Assembly: GCF_012927305.1 (NCBI RefSeq)
Contig: NZ_JABBGH010000001.1
Location: 1,984,001-2,048,000, forward strand
Direction: 5' to 3'
Length of the DNA stretch: 64,000 bases
DNA from: Hymenobacter polaris
GTDB lineage: Bacteria; Bacteroidota; Bacteroidia; Cytophagales; Hymenobacteraceae
The notes beneath the pieces are model-generated. The model worked only from the letters and a program-made list of their open reading frames with translations, was not told the DNA's origin and did not search any database. Position 1 is the stretch's first letter. Each line of letters opens with the position of its first letter. Of this stretch, positions 44,789-52,724 are shown in pieces. A program made the position numbers and the translations under genes.

Positions 44789-44962
44789 GGCTAGCCCTTA
44801 TGCGCAGTAACTACCCAGATAAAATATAGTTTTAGCTACTAATAATGCCAATTCGCAGATTTAAGTAATCTGAAGCAATACGCTACGAAAATCTTACCGT
44901 AAGTTGACGTGCTACTGTATTTTATTATAAGTAGTTAAGTTTGTTTTCATAGCTCAGAAAGG

Positions 44963-44989
44963 TCCGCTGGTTTCCAGCGGGCTTTTTTA
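44963..44989 (+). terminator. Terminator
   Basis: CCGCTGG-TTT-CCAGCGG stem followed by GCTTTTTT. There is no intact gene directly upstream, so it belongs to a lost or unseen transcript. Confidence 0.8.
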
Positions 44990-45158
44990 GACGTTGCCAG
45001 GAAGGTTCGTCGCCTGTTTTGTCCATTTCATCACGCGCAGGCTGGCACTTATCCAGGAAGTGGCCATTTAGCTTTACCTCGAGCATAGTAGCTACGTATG
45101 TTTCCTGGCTATAGACTTTCTGCGCTCCGTTAACAAACTTTCGCTCGCTCCCTTATCA

Positions 45159-45190
45159 CAAAGCCCCGACCAACCGGCCGGGGTTTTTAT
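45159..45190 (+). terminator. Terminator
   Basis: AAGCCCCG pairs with CGGGGTTTT around an ACCAACCGGC loop, followed by a T-run. It again lacks an upstream gene. Confidence 0.75.
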
Positions 45191-45197
45191 TTTCCCC

Positions 45198-45442
45198 ATG
45201 CTGCAGCCCCTGCTTGTCCTCGCCCGTTACCCCGTACTCGGCTTTCCGGTCTGGGTGCTGGCCCTAGGGCTGGCCTGTAGGTACCTTTCTAGCCCAGCGT
45301 TGGAAAAGTCAAAAGGAGGGGACGCGGCTTCTTTATAGAGATAAGTACTGAGGACGGGAAGCCCGTGGTGGCGTGCAGCTTCGTGAGTGCCGAGCCGCTG
45401 GACCACCCCAATAGCCACTACGTGCGGCTACCCGAACTGTAG
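45198..45442 (+). pseudogene. Frameshifted small gene remnant
   Basis: The ATG at 45198 opens MLQPLLVLARYPVLGFPVWVL then ALGLACRYLSSPALE and ends at a TAG near 45336. A second, -1 shifted frame continues with protein-like sequence RGRGFFIEISTEDGKPVVACSF, VSAEPLDHPNSHYVRLPEL and a TAG at 45440-45442. Read together they form a small protein with a membrane segment and a hydrophilic tail, broken near 45300. It could also be two unrelated short frames. Confidence 0.4.
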
Positions 45443-45494
45443 GCTAGCTGTCGGGTTTGGTAACGTTTACTATGGTTGGCCAGTAACCTGCTTC

Positions 45495-45563
45495 AGAACC
45501 TCCTGAGGTTCTCTTCATCCTAAATAAGAAAAACCCTGCCCGAGTCGGGCAGGGCTTTTTAGT
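45495..45563 (+). terminator. Two consecutive hairpins, the second a strong terminator
   Basis: AGAACCTC-CT-GAGGTTCT at about 45495-45512 is followed by CCCTGCCCG/CGGGCAGGG and CTTTTTAG at 45534-45561. Confidence 0.75.
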
Positions 45564-45654
45564 GCCGAGCGTAGTGTGGCCTACTCGACGAAAAGGTCCA
45601 GACCTGGCTAGGCCGGGGCTTTTTAATTACCTGCTTTCCTACCTAGCCACTTCT

Positions 45655-45780
45655 CCAACAGCTCATTACCCAAGAGCAAGACTACAGCCGATGGCAAGGC
45701 GTATGGATAGTCGCGGGTTAGGGTTTCACCCCACAGTCCGAAAAGGACTACTGTGCCCATAAGAGCCAGTACAAGTGGTA
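45655..45780 (+). pseudogene. Gene fragment with internal stop
   Basis: One frame reads QQLITQEQDYSRWQGVWIVAG, TAG, then GFTPQSEKDYCAHKSQYKW and TAA in the same phase. Both parts have protein-like composition. A third phase upstream may hold more. Interpreted as a decayed gene tail; no family recognised. Confidence 0.3.
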
Positions 45781-45784
45781 ATCT

Positions 45785-45937
45785 ATGCGAACGCTTCACG
45801 CGGGCAACTTATACTTGTTCCGAGTTCCACCGCCCCGCACTACGCAGTTCATGTTCGTAGTAGTAATCCTAGTAACCATCATCGAGGCGGCAGGCGGCTT
45901 TCGCATACCAGTGGCCATCGGCAAGGGGATTACTTGA
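45785..45937 (+). CDS. Possible 50-residue single-pass membrane protein
   Basis: The frame MRTLHAGNLYLFRVPPPRTTQ is followed by a hydrophobic helix FMFVVVILVTIIEAAGGF and a short tail RIPVAIGKGIT. Topology is plausible for a small membrane protein. There is no recognised family and it lies in decayed surroundings. Confidence 0.35.
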   Translation: MRTLHAGNLYLFRVPPPRTTQFMFVVVILVTIIEAAGGFRIPVAIGKGIT

Positions 45938-45955
45938 CGCTTGTCTGACGAAAGC

Positions 45956-46001
45956 CAAAATACCCGCTGTAAATCAAGTGTTTACATCGGGTATTCTTTA
46001 T
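45956..46001. terminator. Terminator of the tRNA-Ser transcript
   Basis: AATACCCGCTGTAAA and TTTACATCGGGTATT pair with one mismatch around a 7-base loop. T-runs on both sides suit the minus-strand tRNA just upstream in its direction. Confidence 0.8.
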
Positions 46002-46007
46002 TATCAG

Positions 46008-46095
46008 CAGAGAGGATGGGATTCGAACCCACGATGAGCTTTTGGCCCATACACACTTTCCAGGCGTGCTCCTTCGACCACTCGGACACCTCTCT
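46008..46095 (-). tRNA. tRNA-Ser (anticodon GGA)
   Basis: On the minus strand the 88-base gene starts AGAGAGGTGTCCGAGTGG and closes with CCTCTCT plus discriminator G. The acceptor stem is seven pairs. The anticodon stem-loop CACGC-CTGGAAA-GTGTG gives anticodon GGA. A long variable arm (ATGGGCCAAAAGCTCATCG) and the TTCGAATCCC T-arm identify a serine tRNA. The 3' CCA is not encoded. Confidence 0.95.
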
Positions 46096-46147
46096 GAATG
46101 GGTGGGCAAAGATACGCGCGGCGGGCGGCTTTGCCGAGCTTTGGGGC

Positions 46148-47227
46148 CTAGGGGGGTGATATTTCGCCGCGCAGGTCCTGGGCCAGCAGGCGGCGGGTGG
46201 GGGCCTCGGGCAGCCCCAGGCCCAGCACGTACATGAGCTTGGTGATGGCCGCCTCGGGCGTGATGTCGTCGCCGCCCACCACGCCCAGCTCGGCCAGGCG
46301 GGCGCTGGTTTCGTAGTGGCCCTGCACCACGCGGCCCTCCTCGCACTGGCTCACGTTGAGCAGCACAACGCCTTGCTGGCTAGCTTGTTCGAGGCAGCGC
46401 AAAAACCAGGGCGCGGTGGGGGCGTTGCCCGAGCCGTAGGTTTCGAGCACGCAGCCGCGCAAGCCGGGCAGGCTCAGCACGGCGCGCACCACGGCCTCGG
46501 TGATGCCCGGAAACAGGCGCAGCACGGCCACGCGCTCCTCCAGGTGCTGGTGCACGCGCAGGGGCGCGGCGGGCAGCGGCCGAATATTCTTGTCGTCGAA
46601 TTCCAGGTTGATGCCGGCGCGGGCCAGGGGCGGGTAATTTTCGCTTTTGAAGGCGGCAAACTGCTGGCTCTCGACCTTGCGGGCGCGGGTGCCCCGGATG
46701 AGGATGTCGTTGAAGAAAATGCTAACCTCGGGCACCCGCATGGTGAGGGCGCTCGGGTGGCGGGCAGCGGCCGCATCGAAGGCCGTGAGCAGGTTGCGGG
46801 CCGCGTCGGAGCGGGGCCGGCCCACCGGCACCTGCGCCCCGGTAAAAACCACCGGCTTGGCCAGGTGCTCAAGCAAATAGCTGAGCGCCGCCGCCGAATA
46901 CGCCATGGTATCGGTGCCGTGCAGCACCACGAAGCCATCGAACGCGGCGTAGTGCTGCCCGATGAGGCCGGCCAGCAGCCGCCAGTCGGCGGGCGTTACG
47001 TTGCTGCTGTCGATGGGCTCGGGCAGGGCCAGCAGCTCGAGGCGGTAGGGCACGCGGCGCAGGTCGGGCATTTTGCGGACCAGCTTCTCGAAGCGCAGCG
47101 GCACCAGCTCCTGCCGCCGGTTGATGGCCATGCCGATGGTGCCGCCGGTGTAGAGCATGAGCACGCGCGGGGCGGCCGGCGGGGCGGCCGTGGGCAAGGT
47201 GAGCAGGGGCAGGTCGGGTAGCGTCAT
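46148..47227 (-). CDS. Type I (cytosolic) L-asparaginase
   Basis: The 359-residue enzyme has the two catalytic threonine sites VLMLYTGGTIGM and FVVLHGTDTMAYSAAALS. It also has VVFTGAQVPVGRPRSDAARNL and the conserved GCVLETYGSGNAP. It hydrolyses asparagine to aspartate and ammonia. No signal peptide is present, so it is cytosolic. Start ATG 47227 is preferred to a longer upstream start. Its 5' region contains a degenerate palindromic repeat. Confidence 0.92.
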   Translation of the reverse strand: MTLPDLPLLTLPTAAPPAAPRVLMLYTGGTIGMAINRRQELVPLRFEKLVRKMPDLRRVPYRLELLALPEPIDSSNVTPADWRLLAGLIGQHYAAFDGFVVLHGTDTMAYSAAALSYLLEHLAKPVVFTGAQVPVGRPRSDAARNLLTAFDAAAARHPSALTMRVPEVSIFFNDILIRGTRARKVESQQFAAFKSENYPPLARAGINLEFDDKNIRPLPAAPLRVHQHLEERVAVLRLFPGITEAVVRAVLSLPGLRGCVLETYGSGNAPTAPWFLRCLEQASQQGVVLLNVSQCEEGRVVQGHYETSARLAELGVVGGDDITPEAAITKLMYVLGLGLPEAPTRRLLAQDLRGEISPP

Positions 47228-47248
47228 AAGCAAGTTCAAGGGCCTAAA

Positions 47249-47332
47249 GAACGTCATACTGAACCCCGCGAAGCACCGCTACCGAACACTGTTGGCGCGG
47301 CAGAGATGCTTCACTACGTTTAGCATGATGTT
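47249..47332. repeat. Degenerate palindromic repeat, copy 4
   Basis: GAACGTCATACTGAACCCCG at left and GCAGAGATGCTTCACTACG...GCATGATGTTC at right are diverged versions of the family arms. Pairing is broken at many positions. It lies between asparaginase and tatD-like genes on the minus strand. Confidence 0.65.
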
Positions 47333-47353
47333 CCTTGGTCGTTGCACAACGGG

Positions 47354-48121
47354 TTACACCCCGAATAGCGCCTGGGCGTTGCGGGTGGTGGCGGCGGCGA
47401 CTTCCTCGGGCGCGTGGCCGGTGAGGGCAGCCACGCGGTGCAGCACCAGGGGCAGGTAGGCGGGCTCGTTGCGCTTGCCGCGGTAGGGCACAGGCGCCAG
47501 GTAGGGGCAGTCGGTTTCGAGCACCAGATGCTCCAGCGCCACGTGGGGCAGCACTTTATCCAGGCCGCCGTTTTTGAAGGTGGCCACGCCCCCAATGCCC
47601 AGCTTGAACCCTAGGGCAATGGCGCGCTCGGCCTCGGCCAGCCCGTCGGAAAAGCAGTGGAACACGCCGCGCAGGGTGCCGTCCTGGGCCTCGGCTACCA
47701 GGGCGGCGGCGGGCTCGAAGGCCTGGCGGGTGTGCAGCACGATGGGTAGCTGGTACTGCTTGGCCAAGGCGAGCTGGATTTTCAGCGCCTCTTTTTGCTG
47801 CTCGAAGTAGGTGGCATCCCAATACAGGTCGAGGCCGCACTCGCCCACGGCGGCGAAGGGGCGGCGCGCCAGCCAGGCTTCCACTTCCTGCAAGTCCTTT
47901 TCGAAGGTGGGGCCTACCGAGCAGGGGTGCAGGCCCATCATAGCGTGGCAGGTGGCGGGGTAGGCGGCCTCTAGCTCCAGCATGGCGTCGATGCTGGCGT
48001 GGTCCACGTTGGGCATGAGGATGGTTTCGACGCCGGCGGCCACGGCGCGGTGCAGGGCAGCGGCGCGGTCTTCACTGAACTGCTCGTGGTAGAGGTGGGC
48101 GTGGGTTTCGATGAGCTGCAT
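47354..48121 (-). CDS. TatD-family metal-dependent hydrolase
   Basis: The 255-residue TIM-barrel hydrolase has the HxH metal site at its start (LIETHAHLYHEQF), the Glu ligand in AVGECGLDLYWD, His in PIVLHTRQAF, GVFHCFSDGLAEA and the Asp ligand in VLETDCPYLAP. TatD enzymes act as nucleases, often in DNA repair or fragment turnover. Length and motifs are normal. It lies in a minus-strand run between the GNAT gene and asparaginase. Confidence 0.92.
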   Translation of the reverse strand: MQLIETHAHLYHEQFSEDRAAALHRAVAAGVETILMPNVDHASIDAMLELEAAYPATCHAMMGLHPCSVGPTFEKDLQEVEAWLARRPFAAVGECGLDLYWDATYFEQQKEALKIQLALAKQYQLPIVLHTRQAFEPAAALVAEAQDGTLRGVFHCFSDGLAEAERAIALGFKLGIGGVATFKNGGLDKVLPHVALEHLVLETDCPYLAPVPYRGKRNEPAYLPLVLHRVAALTGHAPEEVAAATTRNAQALFGV

Positions 48122-48182
48122 AGAATTGTTCGGGCAGGTTTCCCGCAGAGGGCGCAGTGTTTTCGCAGAGGGCGCAGAGCGC

Positions 48183-48623
48183 TTACGGTAGCGGGCGGCG
48201 CAGGCGCTGATACGAAATATCGCCTTTGGCGAACGGCTTGCCGTCGGGCCCTAGGCCGTAGCGCTGGTAAAAAGGCAGGGCACTGGCGCGGGCATCGCAC
48301 CAGATGCTGGTGGCGCCGGCGGCTGCAGCGGCGGCCAGCGTGTGGGCCAGCAGCTGCCCGCCAATGCCGCGCCCCTGCCAGGCGGGCGCGGTAGCAAATT
48401 TGCGGAAGCGGGCTTCTTGCTCGTTTATAAACAGCGAGATGACGCTTACCAGCGCGCCGCCCACGAAGGCGCCGAAGTGCTGGCCGGTGGCGTCGTCGGG
48501 CAGCTGCACGTAGGCGGCGGGCTTGTCGGGCCACAGCACGGCGTGGCGCAAGGCGTAGGTAGCGGCCGCCGCTATGGGCCGGATGGTAACGGCCGGTGGC
48601 GCGGCTGGGAAGCTCTCACTCAT
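48183..48623 (-). CDS. GNAT-family N-acetyltransferase
   Basis: The 146-residue protein has the GNAT core: substrate region LRHAVLWPDKPAAYVQL, strand GAFVGGALVSVISLF, the acetyl-CoA loop FATAPAWQGRGIGGQLLAHTL (a QxxGxG/A-type signature) and SIWCDARASALPFYQRYGLGPDGKPF. The ATG at 48623 is preferred over an upstream GTG. It overlaps the glycosyltransferase gene by eight bases, so they are likely co-transcribed. Confidence 0.88.
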   Translation of the reverse strand: MSESFPAAPPAVTIRPIAAAATYALRHAVLWPDKPAAYVQLPDDATGQHFGAFVGGALVSVISLFINEQEARFRKFATAPAWQGRGIGGQLLAHTLAAAAAAGATSIWCDARASALPFYQRYGLGPDGKPFAKGDISYQRLRRPLP

Positions 48624-49734
48624 ATACACGGTCTTTCCAAATTATCTGCCTAGGGCCCAGCAAACGCAGCAGGGTGACGTGGGTGATGAGGGCCAGGGCG
48701 TACAGCTCGAAGCCCACCAGCGCCCAGGCGGGCGGGCGGGGCAGGCCGGCGCGGCGGGCGGCCACCAGCGCGGTGCCAGCCTGCCCGGCTATTTTGGCCG
48801 CCGCCGCCCCTAGGGCCCAGGGCCAGTGCCCGGCCAGCAGCAAGCCCGCCGCCGCCAGCCAGTAGCAATTGAAGAACACCAGCGCCGCCTGCACCCGGCC
48901 GGGCAAGGCGGCCACGCCGCGCATCCAGCGCAGGCGCTGGCGCAGCAGGGCGCCCCAGCCCGCCGCCGGCAGGCTGGCCGCCCGCACCAGCGGTCCAAAC
49001 ACCTGGCGGTAGCCGTAGCCGCGCGCATTCACGGCCTCGAACAAGGCAAAATCTTCGGTGACGGAAAAGGGCAGCGCCTCGTAGCCGCCGGTGGCCTGGT
49101 AGGCGGCGCGGGTCACGAGCATATTGTTGCCCATCGCCGACATGGGCTGGCCGCTGTCGCTGGCTACCTGCATTAGGGCGAGGGCCACCAGCCAGTCGAG
49201 GCCCTGCAGGCGCGCCAGGGGGCCAGGGCCCTGCACCACCGTCAGGCCCGTGACGGTGCCCACGCCGGGCGCCGCGTAGGTGAGCATGGCGCGCAGCCAG
49301 GTGGGCGGCAGCTCGATGTCGGCGTCGGTGATGAAGAACACCTCGCCCTGGGCGCGGCGGGCCAAGTGGGCCAGCACGTTGGCTTTGCCGCGCGCCAGCC
49401 CTAGGGTATCGGCGATGGGCACCACCGCAAACTGCCCCGCGAAGCCTTGCATAGCGGCCGCGGCTACGGCGGCGGTGCCGTCGGTGCTGGCATCGTCGCC
49501 CAGCAGCACTTCCAGCAGGTGCGGCGGGTAGTCGAGGGCCCGCAGGCTGGCCAGGCAGCGCGGCAAGGCGGCGGCCTCGTTGCGGGCGGCCAGCAGGATG
49601 CTGACGCGGGGCAGCGGCTGGGGCAGCGCACCGGGCACGGCCGCGCCCGTGCGCCGGGCCAGCCGCCAGGTGATGCGGCCCAGAAAAGCCAGCCACAGCG
49701 CGCAGTATGCCAGGCACCCACTCAGTAGCAGCAT
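48616..49734 (-). CDS. Membrane-bound family 2 glycosyltransferase
   Basis: The 372-residue protein has an N-terminal membrane segment. The GT-A domain has ILLAARNEAAALPRCLASLRAL, LLGDDASTDGT, FITDADIELPPTW (metal-binding Asp) and the RQRLRWMRG acceptor motif. Two or three hydrophobic segments at the C-terminus complete it. This is the layout of processive cell-envelope glycosyltransferases. ATG 49734 is chosen; the frame extends upstream only to a TTG. The gene begins one base after the deacetylase stop, so the two form an operon for surface or storage sugar work. Confidence 0.88.
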   Translation of the reverse strand: MLLLSGCLAYCALWLAFLGRITWRLARRTGAAVPGALPQPLPRVSILLAARNEAAALPRCLASLRALDYPPHLLEVLLGDDASTDGTAAVAAAAMQGFAGQFAVVPIADTLGLARGKANVLAHLARRAQGEVFFITDADIELPPTWLRAMLTYAAPGVGTVTGLTVVQGPGPLARLQGLDWLVALALMQVASDSGQPMSAMGNNMLVTRAAYQATGGYEALPFSVTEDFALFEAVNARGYGYRQVFGPLVRAASLPAAGWGALLRQRLRWMRGVAALPGRVQAALVFFNCYWLAAAGLLLAGHWPWALGAAAAKIAGQAGTALVAARRAGLPRPPAWALVGFELYALALITHVTLLRLLGPRQIIWKDRVYE

Positions 49735-49735
49735 A

Positions 49736-50425
49736 TCAGAGGGCAGCAAATTCGTAGTCGAGGGCGGCGTAGTGCTCGAGCAGGCGCGGCAGCAGGTAAC
49801 GCAGCGAGCGGCTGGCCTTGCGCGAGTCGTGCAGCACCATAATATCGCCGGGGCAGGTGGCGGCCAGCGTCAGGCGCAAGGCGCGCTCGGGCGCCAGGCT
49901 GGCGTCGTAGTCGCGGGTGAGCAGCGTCCACATGATGATGCGGTAGTGCTGCTGGCGCAGCGCCCGCAGCACCGGCCACGTCAGGCGGCCGTAGGGCGGG
50001 CGGAAAAGCTGTTCGCTGGCTGTTAGCTGCAGTCTCTTATCGCCAGGCGGTGAGCTAACAGCCAGCAGCTGAGCGCGAATAGCCAGGGAGGTTTCGGCTA
50101 CCCCGGCCAGGTACTGGGCCCTAGGGGTAACCCAGGCGCTTTGGTGGTGCTGGGTGTGGTTGCCGAGGCGGTGGCCGGCGGCCAGGGCGGCGCGGGCCAC
50201 GTCGGGGTAGCGCGCCAGGTTGTCGCCCACGCAAAAGAAGGTAGCCTGCGCTTGGTGGGCCGCCAGCTGCTCCAGCACCCAAGGCGTCTCGTCGGGAATG
50301 GGGCCGTCGTCGAAGGTGAGGTAGAGGCGCGGGCGGCCGGTGGGCCCCAGGGGCGCGCCCCGCCACTCGCTGCCCGGAAACAGGGGCCGCAGCCAGGCGG
50401 GCGGACGGGTGAGCGGATTAGTCAA
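49736..50425 (-). CDS. Polysaccharide deacetylase (NodB/CE4 domain)
   Basis: The enzyme has the CE4 motifs in order: YLTFDDGPIPDETPWVL (catalytic and metal Asp), LGNHTQHHQSAW (His metal ligands), LFRPPYGRLTWPVL and the C-terminal DIMVLHDSRKAS. It removes acetyl groups from N-acetyl sugars. The frame extends to an ATG at 50587, but that would overlap the divergent thioredoxin gene. A TTG at 50425 gives the usual short leader TNPLTRPPAWLRPLFPGSEWRG, so it is used here with moderate certainty. It is the first gene of the run with the glycosyltransferase. Confidence 0.82.
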   Translation of the reverse strand: MTNPLTRPPAWLRPLFPGSEWRGAPLGPTGRPRLYLTFDDGPIPDETPWVLEQLAAHQAQATFFCVGDNLARYPDVARAALAAGHRLGNHTQHHQSAWVTPRAQYLAGVAETSLAIRAQLLAVSSPPGDKRLQLTASEQLFRPPYGRLTWPVLRALRQQHYRIIMWTLLTRDYDASLAPERALRLTLAATCPGDIMVLHDSRKASRSLRYLLPRLLEHYAALDYEFAAL

Positions 50426-50543
50426 GGGGCGAGCAGCAAAACGAAACCGAGGCCGGGGCGTACCTAGGGGTAGTAGCCGGTACTGGTTTTTCCTGGCTAG
50501 GGAGCAACCGATTGGCACTTTCCTCACAAAATTACTTCCCGCC

Positions 50544-50852
50544 ATGCCTCGCAAGTCTTTTTCCGAACTCATCAACAGCCCCGGCATGCCGGTACTAGTC
50601 GATTTCTACGCCGACTGGTGCGGGCCCTGCAAAACGATGGCGCCCATCCTGGAGCAGGTGGCAGCCCAGCACCAGGGCAAGCTGCGCGTCATCAAAATCG
50701 ACGTGGATAAAAACCAGGCGGTGGCCCAGCAGTTCCGGGTGCAAAGCATTCCCACGCTCATCCTCTTCAGCCAGGGCCAGCCGGTGTGGCGCCAGGCCGG
50801 CGTGGTGCCCGCCGCCCAAATCGGCCAGGCCGTGGGCGCGCATTTGAAGTAG
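50544..50852 (+). CDS. trxA: Thioredoxin
   Basis: The 102-residue thioredoxin has VLVDFYADWCGPCKTMAPIL with the WCGPC redox centre at about residues 26-30. IDVDKNQAVAQQFRVQSIPTLILFSQG contains the cis-Pro. It starts at the ATG at 50544 (MPRKSFSELI). It reduces cytosolic disulfides. It is divergent from the deacetylase and followed by a compact hairpin terminator. Confidence 0.92.
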   Translation: MPRKSFSELINSPGMPVLVDFYADWCGPCKTMAPILEQVAAQHQGKLRVIKIDVDKNQAVAQQFRVQSIPTLILFSQGQPVWRQAGVVPAAQIGQAVGAHLK

Positions 50853-50871
50853 CCCAGGATAGCTTATGCTG

Positions 50872-50902
50872 AAAAAAGGCGGTCATGCTGACCGCCTTTT
50901 TT
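50872..50902 (+). terminator. Perfect mini-palindrome terminator of trxA
   Basis: AAAAAAGGCGGTCA, loop TGC, TGACCGCCTTTTTT. The stem is 14 perfect pairs and A/T tracts flank it. GGCGGTCATGCTGA is exactly the tip of the long palindrome family, as if the middle had been deleted. Confidence 0.9.
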
Positions 50903-50980
50903 GACTTTTAGCAGCTAAGCAACGCTCCGGCATAACGTTCTTTAGGGCTCGCTTAGTCGCCAACCTTAGCCCCCGCTGCC

Positions 50981-52282
50981 GTGCCCGACGCCCTTGCCCC
51001 TACCCTACACAAGGCCCTGACGGCGCGCCACTTGTGGGCGCTGGCGGTGGGGCTGGTTATTTCGGGCGAGTACTTTGGCTGGAACTACGGCTGGGCGGCG
51101 GGCGGCCCGGCGGCCATGCTGGTCGCCACGGGCCTCGTCACGGTGCTCTACGTGGCGTTCATTTTCAGCTTCACGGAGCTGACTAACGCGCTGCCCCAGG
51201 CGGGCGGGCCGTTTGCCTACGCGCTGCGGGCGTTTGGCTGGGTGGGCGGCGTGGTGGCGGGCTACGCCACGGTCATTGAGTTTGTGCTGGCGGCCCCGGC
51301 CATTGCGCTGGCGCTGGGCAGCTACGGGCACTTTTTGTGGCCTAGGGTGCCGGTGCTACCCGCGGCGCTGGGGTGCTACGCGGTGTTCACGGCCCTCAAC
51401 CTGCGGGGCGTGCGCGAGTCGGCCAATTTTTCGCTGCTTGTCACCGCGCTGGCGGTGGCCGAGCTGCTGCTGTTTATGGGGCTGCTGGCGCCGCATTTTC
51501 GGGTGGCCACGCTGGCGGCGCACCCGGTGCCGCTGCGGGCGGCGGGCGTGTTGGCGGCGCTGCCGTTCGCGCTGTGGCTCTACCTGGCCATTGAGGGCGT
51601 GGCCATGGTGGCCGAGGAGGTGCGGGCGCCGCGGCGGGCCATTCCGCTGGGCTACGGGCTGGGCATCGCCACGCTGGTGGGGCTGGCCCTAGGGATACTG
51701 GTGCTCACCAACGGCGCCGCCGACTGGCGCCGGCTGGCCCACCTCGACTACCCGCTGCCCGAGGCGCTGCGCCTGGCGCTGGGGCCGGGCAGCGCCTGGG
51801 CGCGGGTGCTGGCCAGCCTGGGGCTGTTTGGGCTGGTGGCCTCGTTCCACGGCATTATTATCGGCTACTCGCGGCAGGTGTTTGCGCTGGCGCGGGCCGG
51901 CTATTTGCCCGCGCCGCTGGCCCGCCTCAACGGGCGCGGGGCACCCCTAGGGGCCCTGCTGGCGGGCGGGGCCGTGGGGGCACTGGCCTTGCTAACGGGC
52001 ACTACCGCGCAGGTTATTACGCTGTCGGTGCTGGGGGCGCTGGTGCTCTACGTGGTGAGTATGGCCAGCCTGTTTGCCCTGCGCCGCCGCGAGCCGGCGC
52101 TGGCGCGGCCCTTCCGGGCGCCGGGCTACCCGTGGGTGCCGGCCCTGGCCCTGGGGCTGGCGCTGGGGTGCCTGGGGGCGGTGGTATGGTTCAACCAGGG
52201 GCTAAGCGTGGTATTTGGCTTGGGGCTGGGGGGCGCCCTAGGGGGGCGCTGGGTAGCCAGGGGCCGCCCCGGCGCTCGGTAG
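50981..52282 (+). CDS. Amino acid/ethanolamine permease (APC superfamily)
   Basis: The 433-residue permease starts with a GTG. It has about 12 hydrophobic segments. The sequence LVISGEYFGWNYGWAAGGPAAM is the hallmark of the ethanolamine permease (Eat) subgroup. ELTNALPQAGGPFAYALRAFG is typical of APC carriers. An ethanolamine role is supported by eutB and eutC downstream in the same direction. Gap to the next gene is 52 bp. Confidence 0.8.
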   Translation: MPDALAPTLHKALTARHLWALAVGLVISGEYFGWNYGWAAGGPAAMLVATGLVTVLYVAFIFSFTELTNALPQAGGPFAYALRAFGWVGGVVAGYATVIEFVLAAPAIALALGSYGHFLWPRVPVLPAALGCYAVFTALNLRGVRESANFSLLVTALAVAELLLFMGLLAPHFRVATLAAHPVPLRAAGVLAALPFALWLYLAIEGVAMVAEEVRAPRRAIPLGYGLGIATLVGLALGILVLTNGAADWRRLAHLDYPLPEALRLALGPGSAWARVLASLGLFGLVASFHGIIIGYSRQVFALARAGYLPAPLARLNGRGAPLGALLAGGAVGALALLTGTTAQVITLSVLGALVLYVVSMASLFALRRREPALARPFRAPGYPWVPALALGLALGCLGAVVWFNQGLSVVFGLGLGGALGGRWVARGRPGAR

Positions 52283-52334
52283 CGCCCCAGCCTGGCCGCC
52301 ACCCACGGGTAGCGCCACTTTATTACTTTCACGC

Positions 52335-52724
52335 ATGCTTTCTACCCGAGTTGCTTCCTGCCTGCTAGTCTTCGCCCACGTGCTTGCCGGCCCTCTTTCG
52401 GGGGCGGCCTGCCGCGCCACTACTCAGCACCCGGCCCAGCCGCGGCCGGCTACGGCCCGCATTAAGCTGGGCCGCTGCGACCAGCAAGTAATTTACAACC
52501 TGCCCGCCCAGCGCTTCGACGAAACCGCCATAGCCATCGCGCACGCCACGGGCTGCTTCATCCGCTACACCGATAAGTCGCTGGTGAACGTGCCCGTGCA
52601 GCCGGTGCGCGGCCGGCTGACGCGGCGGCAGGCCCTGCGCGTAGCCTTGCGCGGCACGGCCCTGCGCATCGTGCGCGAAACGCCCGACCTGATGGAAGTA
52701 AAGCGCGTGGCGAAACCGCGCTAG
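52335..52724 (+). CDS. Stand-alone STN-domain secreted protein
   Basis: The 129-residue product has a signal peptide (MLSTRVASCLLVFAHVLAGPLSGA). Its remaining sequence carries one secretin/TonB short N-terminal (STN) domain at residues 65-115: NLPAQRFDETAIAIAHATG, CFIRYTDKSLVNVPVQPVRG, LTRRQALRVALRGTALRIV. STN domains normally sit at the N-terminus of TonB-dependent transducers or secretins, where they contact regulators in the periplasm. Here no barrel follows. It sits between the permease and eutB, spaced 52 and 110 bp, so it may act with the ethanolamine genes or the TonB receptor downstream. Confidence 0.8.
   Translation: MLSTRVASCLLVFAHVLAGPLSGAACRATTQHPAQPRPATARIKLGRCDQQVIYNLPAQRFDETAIAIAHATGCFIRYTDKSLVNVPVQPVRGRLTRRQALRVALRGTALRIVRETPDLMEVKRVAKPR

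Larger units (their letters stand above)
44611..46007. other. Terminator-rich stretch of decayed coding fragments
   Basis: About 1.4 kb without an intact gene of normal size. It holds at least four terminator-like hairpins, a frameshifted gene remnant, a fragment with an internal TAG, two very short frames with membrane-like peptides, and A+T-rich parts. The pattern suggests gene loss between kup and the tRNA. Confidence 0.5.

Noticed and set aside
45227..45418. 63-codon minus-strand frame in the decayed region
   Set aside because: It runs opposite the more protein-like plus-strand remnant and shows no pattern of its own.
50426..50587. N-terminal extension of the deacetylase to the ATG at 50587
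   Set aside because: It would overlap the start of the divergent thioredoxin gene and its sequence does not look like a signal peptide or domain.
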